Made by a program: the position numbers and the translations under genes
Part shown: positions 17,108 to 25,000 of the stretch, one piece after another
Position numbering within the stretch: the stretch's first letter is position 1
How the letters are laid out: each line of letters opens with the position of its first letter
Notes under the pieces: model-generated
What the model was told of the DNA's origin: nothing
The model's input: the letters and a program-made list of their open reading frames with translations, nothing else
The model's database searches: none
Assembly: GCA_963575745.1 (NCBI GenBank)
Contig: CAUYUJ010016146.1
Coordinates: 55,001 to 80,000, forward strand
Length of the DNA: 25,000 bases
Origin: Prorocentrum cordatum
Taxonomy: Eukaryota > Sar > Dinophyceae > Prorocentrales > Prorocentraceae
Direction: 5' to 3'

Positions 17108-18641
17108 AGCGCTGGGGCCCCCCGAGACACGGCTCTCTCAAAGGCATTGAAGTCTCTGGAAGCCGCAGCGCAGCGCCTGCGCCTGCCCAGCGCACCAGCG
17201 CAGCAGCCACACATAGCGGGCGGGGCACGCCCATGGATCTGCAACTCGATGGACTCTGGTGGTCGGCATGCGCCGAAAAAGTATGGAAAAATTGCTGATC
17301 TCTTGCGACCTTGGGCCCAGGTGGCTGTGTGTCGTTTGGGTTCTCGCTGTCTGGCTCGAGTTCCTGCGCCTCAGAATATTTGTCCTCGCTCTTCTCCCAC
17401 TCCCCAGGATGTCTTGGGCGTCCCGAATCCCTTTCAGTGGCCTCCGAGGTTCCCGAAGTCGTTCCCGAGGTCCCCGAGGCCCCCGAAGATGTCGTCGCAC
17501 TCGCAATCGGTGGGCCCCTAGATCTCGGAATCAGTGTCCTCGAACTCGAGATCGATGTCCCCGTGGTCGTCGGTGTCCCCGAACACAACATGGGCGGTCT
17601 CGAACTGGTTAAGCTCGGGCTCGAAATCGGTTTCAGTAACTGGCTCGGTCTCGGCACTCCTGAAATCTCCGAGACATTCGGCTCCGAAGCGATGTTGTTA
17701 TAAATCCACGACTGGCATGTGGGATGCAGGAAAGCCGCCACCAGCTCTTTCTTTTCCTGCGCGATCGACTCGTCTGAGACGCACACCACTTCGGATGTCC
17801 TAGTCCCGGCTCTCGCGGGCTTCTGGAAGCCCTGCTCGCCGAAGTCGCACAGAGACAGGCGCCACTGCTTAGTCGCGGGGCTATCTCGGGATCGTCGAAG
17901 GGCCACAGTAACCCCCAAGGTTTTCAGGGTGAGCGCCCCCTCGGAGGCGCCCACGATTCCGGAGAGGGCCTCGAGCAGCCCCTCGGAGATCAGTAGCGGG
18001 GCCCAGCCCGGCACCACACAAAACTTAAGGATTCCGCTTCTCCCCCCCAGGACCACAGGATACTCAGCAACCCAATTTGACCGAGTGGCCCGGCCGCTCG
18101 CGAATTGAAAACTCCCGCTGATACACGGTGCACATCGCATGCAGCGTCCAAAAAGCCTACGAAGAGCACAGTCGCGCAGTGCAATCGCAAGATCCCCGAC
18201 GACTAGCCTAGAACAACCCGTATCGACCATGCCCTCCAGGATTCCCAAAAGCTGAGATGTCGAAAACTTCTGCAAACGCCTCTTTGCCCCCTCCAAACAC
18301 TCTCGAAATCTGCGAGGACCCATCTCGAGTCCCGTGGGCGATGAAGCAGCTGCGGCAGCACTGGAGGCCTGCTCGGCCTGGGCTGCCTGACGGCGCGCCT
18401 TCGCGCGCAGCCTACGGTCACGGTTATTGATCTTCGTGGCGTCGTCTACCTCGGGCGGCTGGTCGTACTCCACCCGGTCGGTGCTGGTGGCCAGGGTCTG
18501 CTCCTCCTCCAGGTCGAAAACGTGGAAGTCCTCGAACTCCTCGGGATCGTCGCCGTCGTACACCGCCCTGGCCTGCTCCGGTCTGGTCTTCTGCTTCGGT
18601 GGGTTCCGGCACTCGCGCGTCCAGTGGCCCACCTGGTCGCA
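17010..18641 (-). pseudogene. pol: pol part 1 of element 2: zinc knuckle remnant and protease
   Basis: This continues gag in the same frame after the TGA at 18642-18644. It begins with the second half of the zinc knuckle (CDQVGHWTREC), then an acidic linker and an Ala/Arg-rich stretch. The aspartic protease active site is GMVDTGCSRLVVG (Asp at 18222-18224; DTG form), followed by a beta-rich body (VVLGGRSGILKFCVVPGWAPLLIS). From about 17700 the peptide is Ser/Thr/Pro-rich, with no clear homology. Bases 17105-17300 carry sequence that loosely resembles the MITE-like element at 10794-10959. The frame ends at 17010, overlapping the next frame by about 100 bp, so a frame change is expected near 17090. 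Confidence 0.8.
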
Positions 18642-19661
18642 TCAATGGCAGCGCGTCCTCCTCTTCAGCTCTTCGATTTTCTTGCGCGCCTCCCTCTGGT
18701 ACTCCGGGCTGCCCTTGCCGCGGCCGCCGGACTTCCCCTTCGGCGCGCTCACATCGCGGTAGCCCCTGGACGTCTTGCGGCCCCTGACGATACGCCTCGT
18801 TTCTTGCCAGCTTCCGCGTCCACCAGGCCCGGCCTGCCACGCCGCCAGCACCGCGTAGGCCTCGCCCTCGTCGAGGACGTCTTCTTCGGCGACGTCCTCC
18901 TGGTCAGAGCCACCCTCCAGCGCCATCAGCGCCTGCGCAATCGGGCCCTCGTCCTCGTCCTGCTCGTCGTCCTCGTCCACCTGGAACGCCTTCGCCGCTC
19001 GGTGCTGCCCAGAATCGCCCTGGTAGCCCCTGGTGGTCTTCTCGAGCGAGCTGTCGTCGCGAAGCCCCTTGAGCGCCGCCCGCACGTCGTCGTAGGCCAG
19101 GGAGCCCGACGTCTGCAATATCACCGCCATACGCTCCGTGCGATCTAGCTTCGCCTGTCGGACAAGGAGGTAACCCTGCACATCGCCCAGCGTCACCTGC
19201 AACTTTTTGAGCCTGTCGAAGGCCTTCTTGATCTTCATCGAGTGCTGCTGCAGGCTCTCTCCTTTCTTGCGCTCCGACCCGTAGAAAGTGTGCTCGAATT
19301 CCAAGTACTTCTCATACACGTTTTTCGGCAGGATTTCCTGTTCGAGCGCCTTCACCATGTTTTCTACTCCGTTCTCTCCTTCGAGCTCGTTCTGGTCGAG
19401 ACCCTCCACGATGCTCTGGATATGGTCGTCGCCGCTCTCCAAGATGCTGTAGTACGCGTGGAGACCCCGCTGATGTGCTGGAATCCCCGTCGCCACCTTG
19501 GACCAGATCCTCAACCTCCGTACGTACCTGCGCAGCTCCTCGATCGTCGAGTCCTTGATGACCGGTGGCGGAACATGCCTTCCGGCATTCACGCCTGGCC
19601 CGCCTTCTCTCCCGACTGGAGCCACGTACTCTCGTTCATCATCATCCTCTTCATCTCCCAT
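18642..19661 (-). CDS. gag: gag of element 2, ending in a TGA inside the zinc knuckle
   Basis: A 339-codon frame. It starts at ATG 19661-19659 (MGDEEDDDEREYVAPVGREG), 137 bp after the 5' LTR. The middle part is a helical copia-type Gag core: LRRYVRRLRIW, then FYGSERKKGESLQQH-MKIKKAFDRL and YDDVRAALKGL. An acidic stretch and then a Lys/Arg/Gly-rich basic stretch follow before the knuckle. The knuckle reads C-H-stop-C-D-Q-V-G-H-W-T-R-E-C, so it is complete except for a TGA where Arg is usual. A CGA-to-TGA change would create it in one CpG transition. Gag forms the particle and binds RNA through the knuckle. Without readthrough this protein lacks the knuckle. Confidence 0.9.
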   Translation of the reverse strand: MGDEEDDDEREYVAPVGREGGPGVNAGRHVPPPVIKDSTIEELRRYVRRLRIWSKVATGIPAHQRGLHAYYSILESGDDHIQSIVEGLDQNELEGENGVENMVKALEQEILPKNVYEKYLEFEHTFYGSERKKGESLQQHSMKIKKAFDRLKKLQVTLGDVQGYLLVRQAKLDRTERMAVILQTSGSLAYDDVRAALKGLRDDSSLEKTTRGYQGDSGQHRAAKAFQVDEDDEQDEDEGPIAQALMALEGGSDQEDVAEEDVLDEGEAYAVLAAWQAGPGGRGSWQETRRIVRGRKTSRGYRDVSAPKGKSGGRGKGSPEYQREARKKIEELKRRTRCH

Positions 19662-19788
19662 GTTATGGCGATGGGCCGTTCTGTTCTCGCCAGGTAATCA
19701 CCGATCACCGTGCTGTCGTCGGAATCTCAATCCGTGAAATCGCCCCACTCTTGAAGCGCGATGGCGCTCCGCGTGGAGCGTCTGCCAG

Positions 19789-19799
19789 CTCCGCTACCA
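19789..19799 (-). other. primer binding site of element 2
   Basis: On the - strand TGGTAGCGGAG starts at the 3' edge of the 5' LTR. It is complementary to a tRNA ending CTCCGCTACCA, as expected for a eukaryotic initiator Met tRNA, and it fits element 1. The first T overlaps the last base of the LTR as bounded here. Confidence 0.8.
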
Positions 19800-19988
19800 C
19801 CAAACACGGTGGAGCGGCGGAACAGAAGCGGCAGCTATCGCAGATCTCGTTTTCGGTATCAGCTCAGGCACACGCGTGTCTGCCTCCAAAGGGGCCGAAG
19901 ACCCTGCTCGAACCGAACACGGTTGCGGAAGGGGCTGAATGTCTGGCTTCCTCAGGTGGCCTCTAAAAGATCCCTAGGACAACTCGCA
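19799..19988 (-). repeat. 5' LTR of element 2
   Basis: A 190-bp copy of 12039-12227. On the - strand it starts TGCGAGTTGTCC at 19988 and ends GTTTGGT at 19799. It contains AACCGAACACGGTT, a 5-bp-arm palindrome, present in both LTRs. It would carry the promoter, but I see no clear TATA box. Confidence 0.9.
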
Positions 19989-19993
19989 ATAAC
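19989..19993. other. target site duplication of element 2, right copy
   Basis: ATAAC directly follows the 5' LTR and repeats 12034-12038 exactly. Confidence 0.8.
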
Positions 19994-20067
19994 CCAAAAA
20001 TAGCCCCAAATGATAAAAATACGCGGAAAATCCTCTCAATACTGTTTTCTACTACGTATTTCTAAAT

Positions 20068-20096
20068 ATTCCTCCTGTAGAGGGACGTGCCCGACT
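20068..20096 (-). repeat. right terminal inverted repeat of the element split by element 2
   Basis: Reverse complement of 11986-12014 with about three substitutions and a one-base shift. Removing element 2 and one ATAAC would leave an element of roughly 156 bp with AT-rich interior (bases 19994-20067 are much richer in A and T than their surroundings). Confidence 0.75.
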
Positions 20097-20950
20097 AAAA
20101 ACTGGTCTCACGTCCCACGCGAGATGGCATGGCGACCTCACGCCGCAGCTTACGCGGCCCGCCCGCGCGGCAAACCGCGTGAGGGGGCGGCGCTTGCGCG
20201 CAACCTTTCGCGGGAAGCGTGCTCGCCAATGCCGGCGCCATCGGACCCGTTCTCCTGCGTCGCCCATGTGGGCCCCAGGCAGCCCGCGCGGACCTCCGAG
20301 AATTCACGCTCGCGTCGGTTCGGATTGTTCGGTCCCCGCGCCCTCCCTCCCCGGGAACGGCCTGCTGCCCCAGGACAGTGCTGCATGGACCTGGGGCACG
20401 GAGGCGGCCCCCCGAGTCTGGAATGCAAGAACTACCGCCAAGTTGAAGCACCTATCCGCCAGACGTCCAGCTCCTTCTCGTCCCATTCCCCTGGACGGGT
20501 CTGGGGTCAAGGATCGACCCCCCACCCATCCAGGAAAGCGTCCTGGTCAGAATTTCGAGGGGGAGTCCAGCTGTGGCGACGAAGACGCACCAGTAGACGA
20601 AACAAAAAAACGCAAAGCGCGAAGTACTAGTGTAAAACAGAATTTGTTGTTGCCCAACTCCCTCGCAGCAATCGGCTCGAAATCTGTCCGCTGGCCCCCC
20701 CTGAGCCCATCCTGGCCAGCTCCTCGAGATGCGCCTGGCCGTGGCGACGCCCACCAAGAGAAACCTCTGAAAACGATGACGACACCGTCGCCGTCTGCGT
20801 CGACGCCGCGCTCTCCTGGTTGAGGTCGCGGTAGATGGCGTTCGACGTGTACAACATGATGGCGGCGTACAGCGACGCGGCCATGGCCGTGCTTGGCCTG
20901 CCCGCCTGCCTTCTGGCGAGCTCCTGGGCACGGCCGCGCTCCTCCTTGGA
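20097..20950. other. gene-free GC-rich DNA
   Basis: Several open frames overlap on both strands (for example 20010-20630 +, 20452-20931 - and 20179-20823 +). None shows a domain, conserved motif or convincing composition. I see no gene or RNA. Confidence 0.5.
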
Positions 20951-21345
20951 CCCTCCTCCTGCCCCTCGCGTCGTCGTCCTCCTCCTTCTCATCCTCCTGC
21001 CCCTCCTCCTCTCCTCTTGCTCCTCCTCCCCCTCCTCCTCCTCCTCCTCCACCTGCTCCTCTCCCCATTGTCTTCCATCGTGCCCCTCCTCCTCCTCCTC
21101 CTCCTCCCCCTCCGCCTCCTGCTTCTCCTCATCCTCCTCCTCATCCTCCTCTTCCTCTTGTGTCATCCTCGCTGTTCCTCCGAATTGCTGCTGCCCCTCA
21201 TCCTCATCTTTTCCCTCCTCGCCCTCATCCCTCTCCTCCACCTCCCCCGTACGTGTTCCTTCCACTCCGCCTCCGCATTCGCCTCCTCCTCCTCCTCCTC
21301 CTCCTCCTCCTCATCCTCCTTCTCCTCCTCCACCTCGGCATACTT
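20951..21345. repeat. CCT-rich polypyrimidine tract with interspersed units
   Basis: CCT/TCC units are broken by short unique words. Bases 21052-21101 recur at 22154-22203 with two substitutions. This is one of three related Pu-Py tracts in the window. Confidence 0.85.
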
Positions 21346-22097
21346 CGGGTGTTGCCAGAGGTGGCTCTCCAGGGAGGCCCACGCAACCTCCCCGAGCACC
21401 CATCACCTCCGCGGGGGACTCCGCTTGGGCCTCCAAGGGGACTTCCAGAGTGCCACCAGGGACGAAAAACGCAAACACCTGAAACCTCGATCGGAGGCGA
21501 CGACAAGGGCGAATAGCCCAGGGGCGTGCATTACACGCATACGCCGAAAAGCCTCGCCGAAGAAATAGACCATAGGCGGCCCTGGATAGGCGTACTGCTC
21601 TCTCCTGGGCTATTCTAGGAAGAGAGCGAAGTCATGATACGATTGGATCCAGATACGTTTCAGAAATTCCAGAGTATCTAGCGGCCCTCTTTTCTGCAGC
21701 CCGTGTGAAACATTGGAACAGCCTTGCAACCATGGAAATCGTCAAGCGGATCAGTATCATTACCTCTTGCTCCCCTGATATTCGCCCCCATCGTCGCCTC
21801 CGACTCGAGCCTCCATTCCCGATCCGTCAACCATCAGTGAATATCATGGTTGTTTGTCGGGGCTCTGGTCAGCGGGTAAGTGGCTGCGACTCCAGCCGCT
21901 CGCGCTCCCGCTGCTGCCTGTGCTGCTTGCCCCCACCTTCCCCCTCCGTCCGCCAGGCCAGTTGCCGGGTCACCCAACGACGCGCGGCCATCGTCGCGCC
22001 CCCGCGCCGCCCCCACTGGAGAAGGACAGCCGCTCTGCCCCAGACCTCGACACGCGAAGCGCGCTCCTCTTCGCGCCCCCGCGGATGACGCAGACTT
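21346..22097. other. gene-free DNA with a 12-bp inverted repeat
   Basis: GAATAGCCCAGG (21511-21522) is perfectly complementary to CCTGGGCTATTC (21604-21615), spacing 81 bp. Bases 21620-21870 are less GC-rich and look unique. No gene is recognised. Confidence 0.5.
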
Positions 22098-22126
22098 AGG
22101 TCGGGCATGTCCTCCCGCAGGCGGAT
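22098..22126 (+). repeat. second copy of the terminal repeat seen at 11986
   Basis: Matches 11986-12014 at 25 of 29 bases, in the same orientation. A partial copy in the opposite orientation is at 23364-23383, so this may be the left end of another member of the family. Confidence 0.65.
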
Positions 22127-22153
22127 GTTGGAAGACTGCTGAACAGTAGTCCG

Positions 22154-22690
22154 CCTGCTCCTCTCCCCATTATCTTCCATCGTACCCCTCCTCTTCCTCC
22201 TCCTCCTCCACCTCCTCCTCCTCCTCCTCCTCCTCCTCCTCCTCCTCCTCCTCCTCCTCCACCTCCTCCTCCTCCTCCTCCTCCTCCTCCTCTCCTCCTC
22301 CTCCTCCTCCTCCTCCTCCTCCTCCTCCTCCTCCTCCTCCTCCTCCTCCTCCTCCTCCTCCTCCTCCTCCCCTCCTCCTCCTCCTCCTCCTCCTCCTCCT
22401 CCTCCTCCCTCTCCTCCTCCTCCTCCTCCTCTCCTCCTCCTCCTCCTCCTCCTCCTCCTCCTCCTCCTCCTCCTCCTCCTCCTACGCCTCCTTTTTCCCT
22501 CCCACATTCCTCCTCTTCCTCCTTCTCCTCCTCCTGTTCATCCTTCGCCTCGTCCTTCCTCCTCCTCCTCCTCCTCCTCCTCCTCCTCCTCCTCCTCCTC
22601 CTCCTCCTCCTCCTCCTCCTCCTCCTCCTCCTCCTCCTCCTCCTCCTCCTCCTCCTCCTCCTCCTCCTCCCCCTCCCCCCTCCTCCTCCT
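22154..22690. repeat. long CCT polypyrimidine tract
   Basis: About 530 bp of nearly pure CCT/TCC on the + strand. It is broken at 22481-22560 by a less regular unit which recurs as its reverse complement at 24420-24499. Open frames across it (poly-Glu, poly-Arg, poly-Gly, poly-Leu) are artefacts. Confidence 0.95.
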
Positions 22691-22780
22691 GGAGGAGCGG
22701 CAGCGCCGTTTTCGATGACGACAGAGGTCACGACGCCCTCCCATCCCCTGAAGAATCAGTCCTCGATCCTCGAACAATGG

Positions 22781-22790
22781 CGACGACGAG

Positions 22791-22852
<62 letters not shown>

Positions 22853-22861
22853 CGACGACAT

Positions 22862-22896
<35 letters not shown>

Positions 22897-22905
22897 ACGA
22901 TGCGC
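22781..22905. repeat. GAC/GCC trinucleotide microsatellite
   Basis: About 125 bp of GAC units, ending in GCC-GAC variants (GACGCCGACGCC). The whole tract is rich in CpG. Confidence 0.95.
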
Positions 22906-23363
22906 AGAGGGGGACGATGCCGCGCTCCTCCCCTTTCTTGGTGCTCTGGACGATCTGCCCCTTCGCGCAGAGGCCGCCGCACGCCGCGTCCTCGGCGCGC
23001 CCGCCTCTCCCGGGGCCATCACCCTTCTCCCCCCCCTCCTCCCCACTCCTGCCTCCCCCCCTTCCCTCCTCCTCTCTCCGCCCTGCCCCAGTCCCTTCCC
23101 CTCTGCACCTCCCCGCATCTCTCCTCTCGGGGGGGACAGAAGTACGGGTAGCGTTGCCGCTGCCCTTCCCTCGTCGCCATGCGGCTGGATTCGCCTCGAA
23201 AGCCTGGTCAGAACGCACCCCAGGAGAGAATTCCGAGGAGCAGCGGCATCGGCACCTTTCGTCCCCCCATCCTCTAAGATTAGGTTGGGCATAATCAGAA
23301 AATGATCAAACAGAGTTAAAAACTGTAGAAGAGTTGTCCCATACTATTTCTGTCTATGTTCGG
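22906..23363. other. gene-free DNA, AT-richer at the right end
   Basis: GC-rich pyrimidine-biased sequence to about 23270, then an AT-richer stretch (23280-23363). The latter loosely resembles 20000-20067, the interior of the split inverted-repeat element (AAATGAT-AAA, then ATACT-TTTCT). No gene is seen. Confidence 0.45.
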
Positions 23364-23383
23364 ATATTCCTCCTGCAAAGGGG
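23364..23383 (-). repeat. partial right terminal repeat of the same short element family
   Basis: ATATTCCTCCTGCAAAGGGG resembles the inner half of 20068-20096 (ATTCCTCCTGTAGAGGG). The outer half is not conserved; the foldback structure at 23384 begins here. Confidence 0.5.
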
Positions 23384-23809
23384 CAACGATGGGGGGGGCA
23401 TTGGCATAGGGGGGTGCATCGACCTCGAATGGCCGATGAAAGGCAAGCTCACCGACCATGCGTCATTGGCGGACCAAGCGCAGACACATGAGTTGGGCAG
23501 AGGGCCCTGAGATCAACAGTGCATCGTCGATTCATCAACGTTATGTTGATCCCATCGTACTTAAGGGCCACATCCCGGAAACAATTTCGAGCACCCAGAA
23601 AAGTGTCGAATCAGTGTCGAAACAGTGTCGGACGAGTGTCTCCCAGGGCCCGACACGCGAAAACCCTCGAGTTGTTGGGTACTTGTCTAGTGCTCGAAGT
23701 TCTTTCTGGTGATCAAGGCTAAAGTAAGTAGGAACATCATAACATCAACGACGCATCGGAAAGTTGAGGTCGATGCACCCCGTCCTATGCCTATCCCCCC
23801 CTGTCGTTG
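23384..23809. repeat. 426-bp foldback structure with ~43-bp inverted arms
   Basis: Arm 23384-23426 (CAACGATGGGGGGG to GTGCATCGACCTC) is the reverse complement of 23766-23809 with a few mismatches and small indels. GGTGCATCGACCTC is perfect in both. Weak pairing continues inward (CCGATG on the left; CATCGG on the right). The loop, about 340 bp, contains a degenerate GTGTCGAA-type repeat at 23602-23640. No gene is recognised in it. Confidence 0.75.
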
Positions 23810-24337
23810 CCGCTGATCCTCTCCCCTCTCCCCACCCTGAGATCCGACGTCGCGAAGAAGTGCAACATCGCAAAAGAATAATCGCCCGAGCTCTGGAGCC
23901 AATCTTTCTACGTCATTTCTCGAGGGGGGGGAGTATCCTGCATCCTGGGAGGCCTCTTGGGATCAAGGGCGCTGCAGCAGGGGGACGTACGAGGATGAGG
24001 AGGGAGGGGGTCAAGGGAGGGAGGGAGTTGGCAGATCGGAAGCTGCACCAACTGTACGATTGGCAGCCGACATGAACTGTCCGACTGGCCTGCGAAGGGA
24101 GGAGGGAGGAGGGGGGCTGTGGCAACTCAAGGGAGCCTCTCGTGCCATCTTGCTGGCTCTTGCAAATCGACGCTAACCGACGCCGATCGACGCTGATCGA
24201 CGCTACATCAGCGCTAATCGCCGCCCAACCTGCGCTTTCTCACCCTCGACTACCAGGCGCCAGCGCACGCATATGCACCCTAGAGAAGGAGTTGCGAGGA
24301 CATGCGAGGCCTCCATAAGTTGCGACCGAAGAAGGCA
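23810..24337. repeat. gene-free DNA with a CGACGCTGAT tandem repeat
   Basis: Bases 24167-24228 hold about six degenerate 10-bp units of the type CGACGCTGAT (CGACGCTAAC, CGACGCCGAT, CGACGCTGAT, CGACGCTACA, CAGCGCTAAT). The rest, including a purine patch at 23985-24030, contains no gene that I can recognise. Confidence 0.6.
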
Positions 24338-24872
24338 TGGGAGGGAGGAAGGGAGGGAGGGAGCATGCGAACGGTGCGAGGGAGGACAGAGGAGGAATAG
24401 GAGAAGGAAGAGGAGGAGGAGGAAGGACGAGGCGAAGGAGGAACAGGAGGAGGAGAAGGAGGAAAAGGAGGAATGTGGGAGGGAAAAAGGAGGCGTAGGG
24501 AGGAGGAGGAGGAGGAGGAGGAGGAGGAGGAGGAGGAGGGAGGAGGAGGAGAGGAGGAGGAGGAGGGGGGGAGGATGAGGAGGAGGAGGAGGGAGGAGGA
24601 GGAGGAGGAGGAGGGAGGAGGAGGAGGAGGAGGAGGAGGAGGAGGAGGAGGATGAGGAGGAGGAGGAGGGAGGAGGAGGGAGGAGGAGGAGGAGGAGGAG
24701 GAGGAGGAGGAGGGAGGAGGAGGAGGAGGAGGAGGGAGGAGGAGGAGGAGGAGGAGGAGGAGGAGGAGAGGAGGAGGAGGAGGAGGAGGAGGAGGAGGAG
24801 GAGGAGGAGGAGGGAGGAGGAGGAGGAGGAGGAGGAGGAGGAGGAGGAGGAGGTGGAGGAAGGAGGAATAGG
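24338..24872. repeat. long GGA polypurine tract
   Basis: About 530 bp of GGA/GGGA on the + strand. It is the opposite-orientation partner of 22154-22690; bases 24420-24499 are the reverse complement of 22481-22560 at 78 of 80 positions. Confidence 0.95.
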
Positions 24873-25000
24873 AGGAGAAGGGAGGAGGAGCAGCAGAGAC
24901 CAGCAACCGCAGCGGCAGGACCAGAAGCAACCGGAAGAACACCGAGGACCCTCCCACGCGGGCTTCCCAGCCACGCCCCGCGCCCAGCCCCAGCAAGGCC
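24873..25000. other. gene-free GC-rich end of window
   Basis: Unique-looking GC-rich DNA. Too short to judge; no motif is recognised. Confidence 0.4.

Larger units (their letters stand above)
12039..19988 (-). mobile_element. Ty1/copia-type LTR retrotransposon, element 2, with extra pol domains
   Basis: A 7.95-kb retrotransposon on the - strand with 189/190-bp LTRs about 95% identical, a perfect 5-bp target duplication (ATAAC) and a primer site TGGTAGCGGAG. The order is gag, protease, ExoX-C-like motif, methyltransferase-like domain, zinc-binding region, integrase, reverse transcriptase, RNase H. Integrase before reverse transcriptase makes it Ty1/copia-like. The LTRs suggest it is younger than element 1. 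Catalytic residues of protease, integrase, reverse transcriptase and RNase H all look intact. The frame is nevertheless broken by one TGA in gag and by about three frame changes (near 17090, 16700 and 14290). It sits inside a short inverted-repeat element. Confidence 0.93.

Noticed and set aside
22096-23292. Poly-Glu, poly-Arg, poly-Ser and poly-Gly frames
   Set aside because: Translations of CCT and GAC arrays.
24167-24228. Short regularly spaced units as a CRISPR array
   Set aside because: Units are 10 bp, degenerate and directly adjacent, without spacers; the host looks eukaryotic.
24240-24996. Poly-Leu/Pro/Ser frames on the - strand
   Set aside because: Translations of the GGA array.

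Overview
The window looks like dinoflagellate nuclear DNA. The support is indirect: two Ty1/copia-type LTR retrotransposons, copies of the dinoflagellate spliced-leader core inside one LTR, a GC-rich CpG-bearing background, and several kilobases of simple-sequence DNA. No species can be named, and I found no host protein gene, tRNA, rRNA or CRISPR array. All recognisable coding sequence belongs to the two retrotransposons, and both are broken.

Layout. Bases 1-1500 are gene-free and end in a purine-rich GGA tract and then a T-rich NNT trinucleotide tract. Element 1 (1501-7325, + strand) sits inside that NNT tract, which resumes after it. It has ~270-bp LTRs that are about 90% identical, an initiator-Met-like primer binding site, a frameshifted gag with a CCHC knuckle, pol (protease, integrase, reverse transcriptase, RNase H) cut by one TGA, and a 3' stretch with a hydrophobic segment and a SAP-like motif. 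Bases 7326-12033 are gene-free: microsatellites, degenerate tandem repeats, a duplicated ~78-bp segment, a nested inverted repeat (10438-10584) and a MITE-like hairpin element (10794-10959).

Element 2 (12039-19988, - strand) has 189/190-bp LTRs about 95% identical, a perfect ATAAC target duplication and the primer site TGGTAGCGGAG. Its order is gag, protease, an ExoX-C-like motif, a methyltransferase-like domain, integrase, then reverse transcriptase and RNase H. It appears to have inserted into a short terminal-inverted-repeat element whose ends lie at 11986-12014 and 20068-20096. Bases 20097-25000 are gene-free: polypyrimidine and polypurine tracts in opposite orientation that share an 80-bp unit, a GAC repeat and a 426-bp foldback structure.

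The most interesting material is the tandem spliced-leader relic in the element 1 LTR, the ExoX-C-like plus methyltransferase-like insertion in the element 2 polyprotein, and the nested insertion. Homologies were judged by eye from motifs; no database search was possible.
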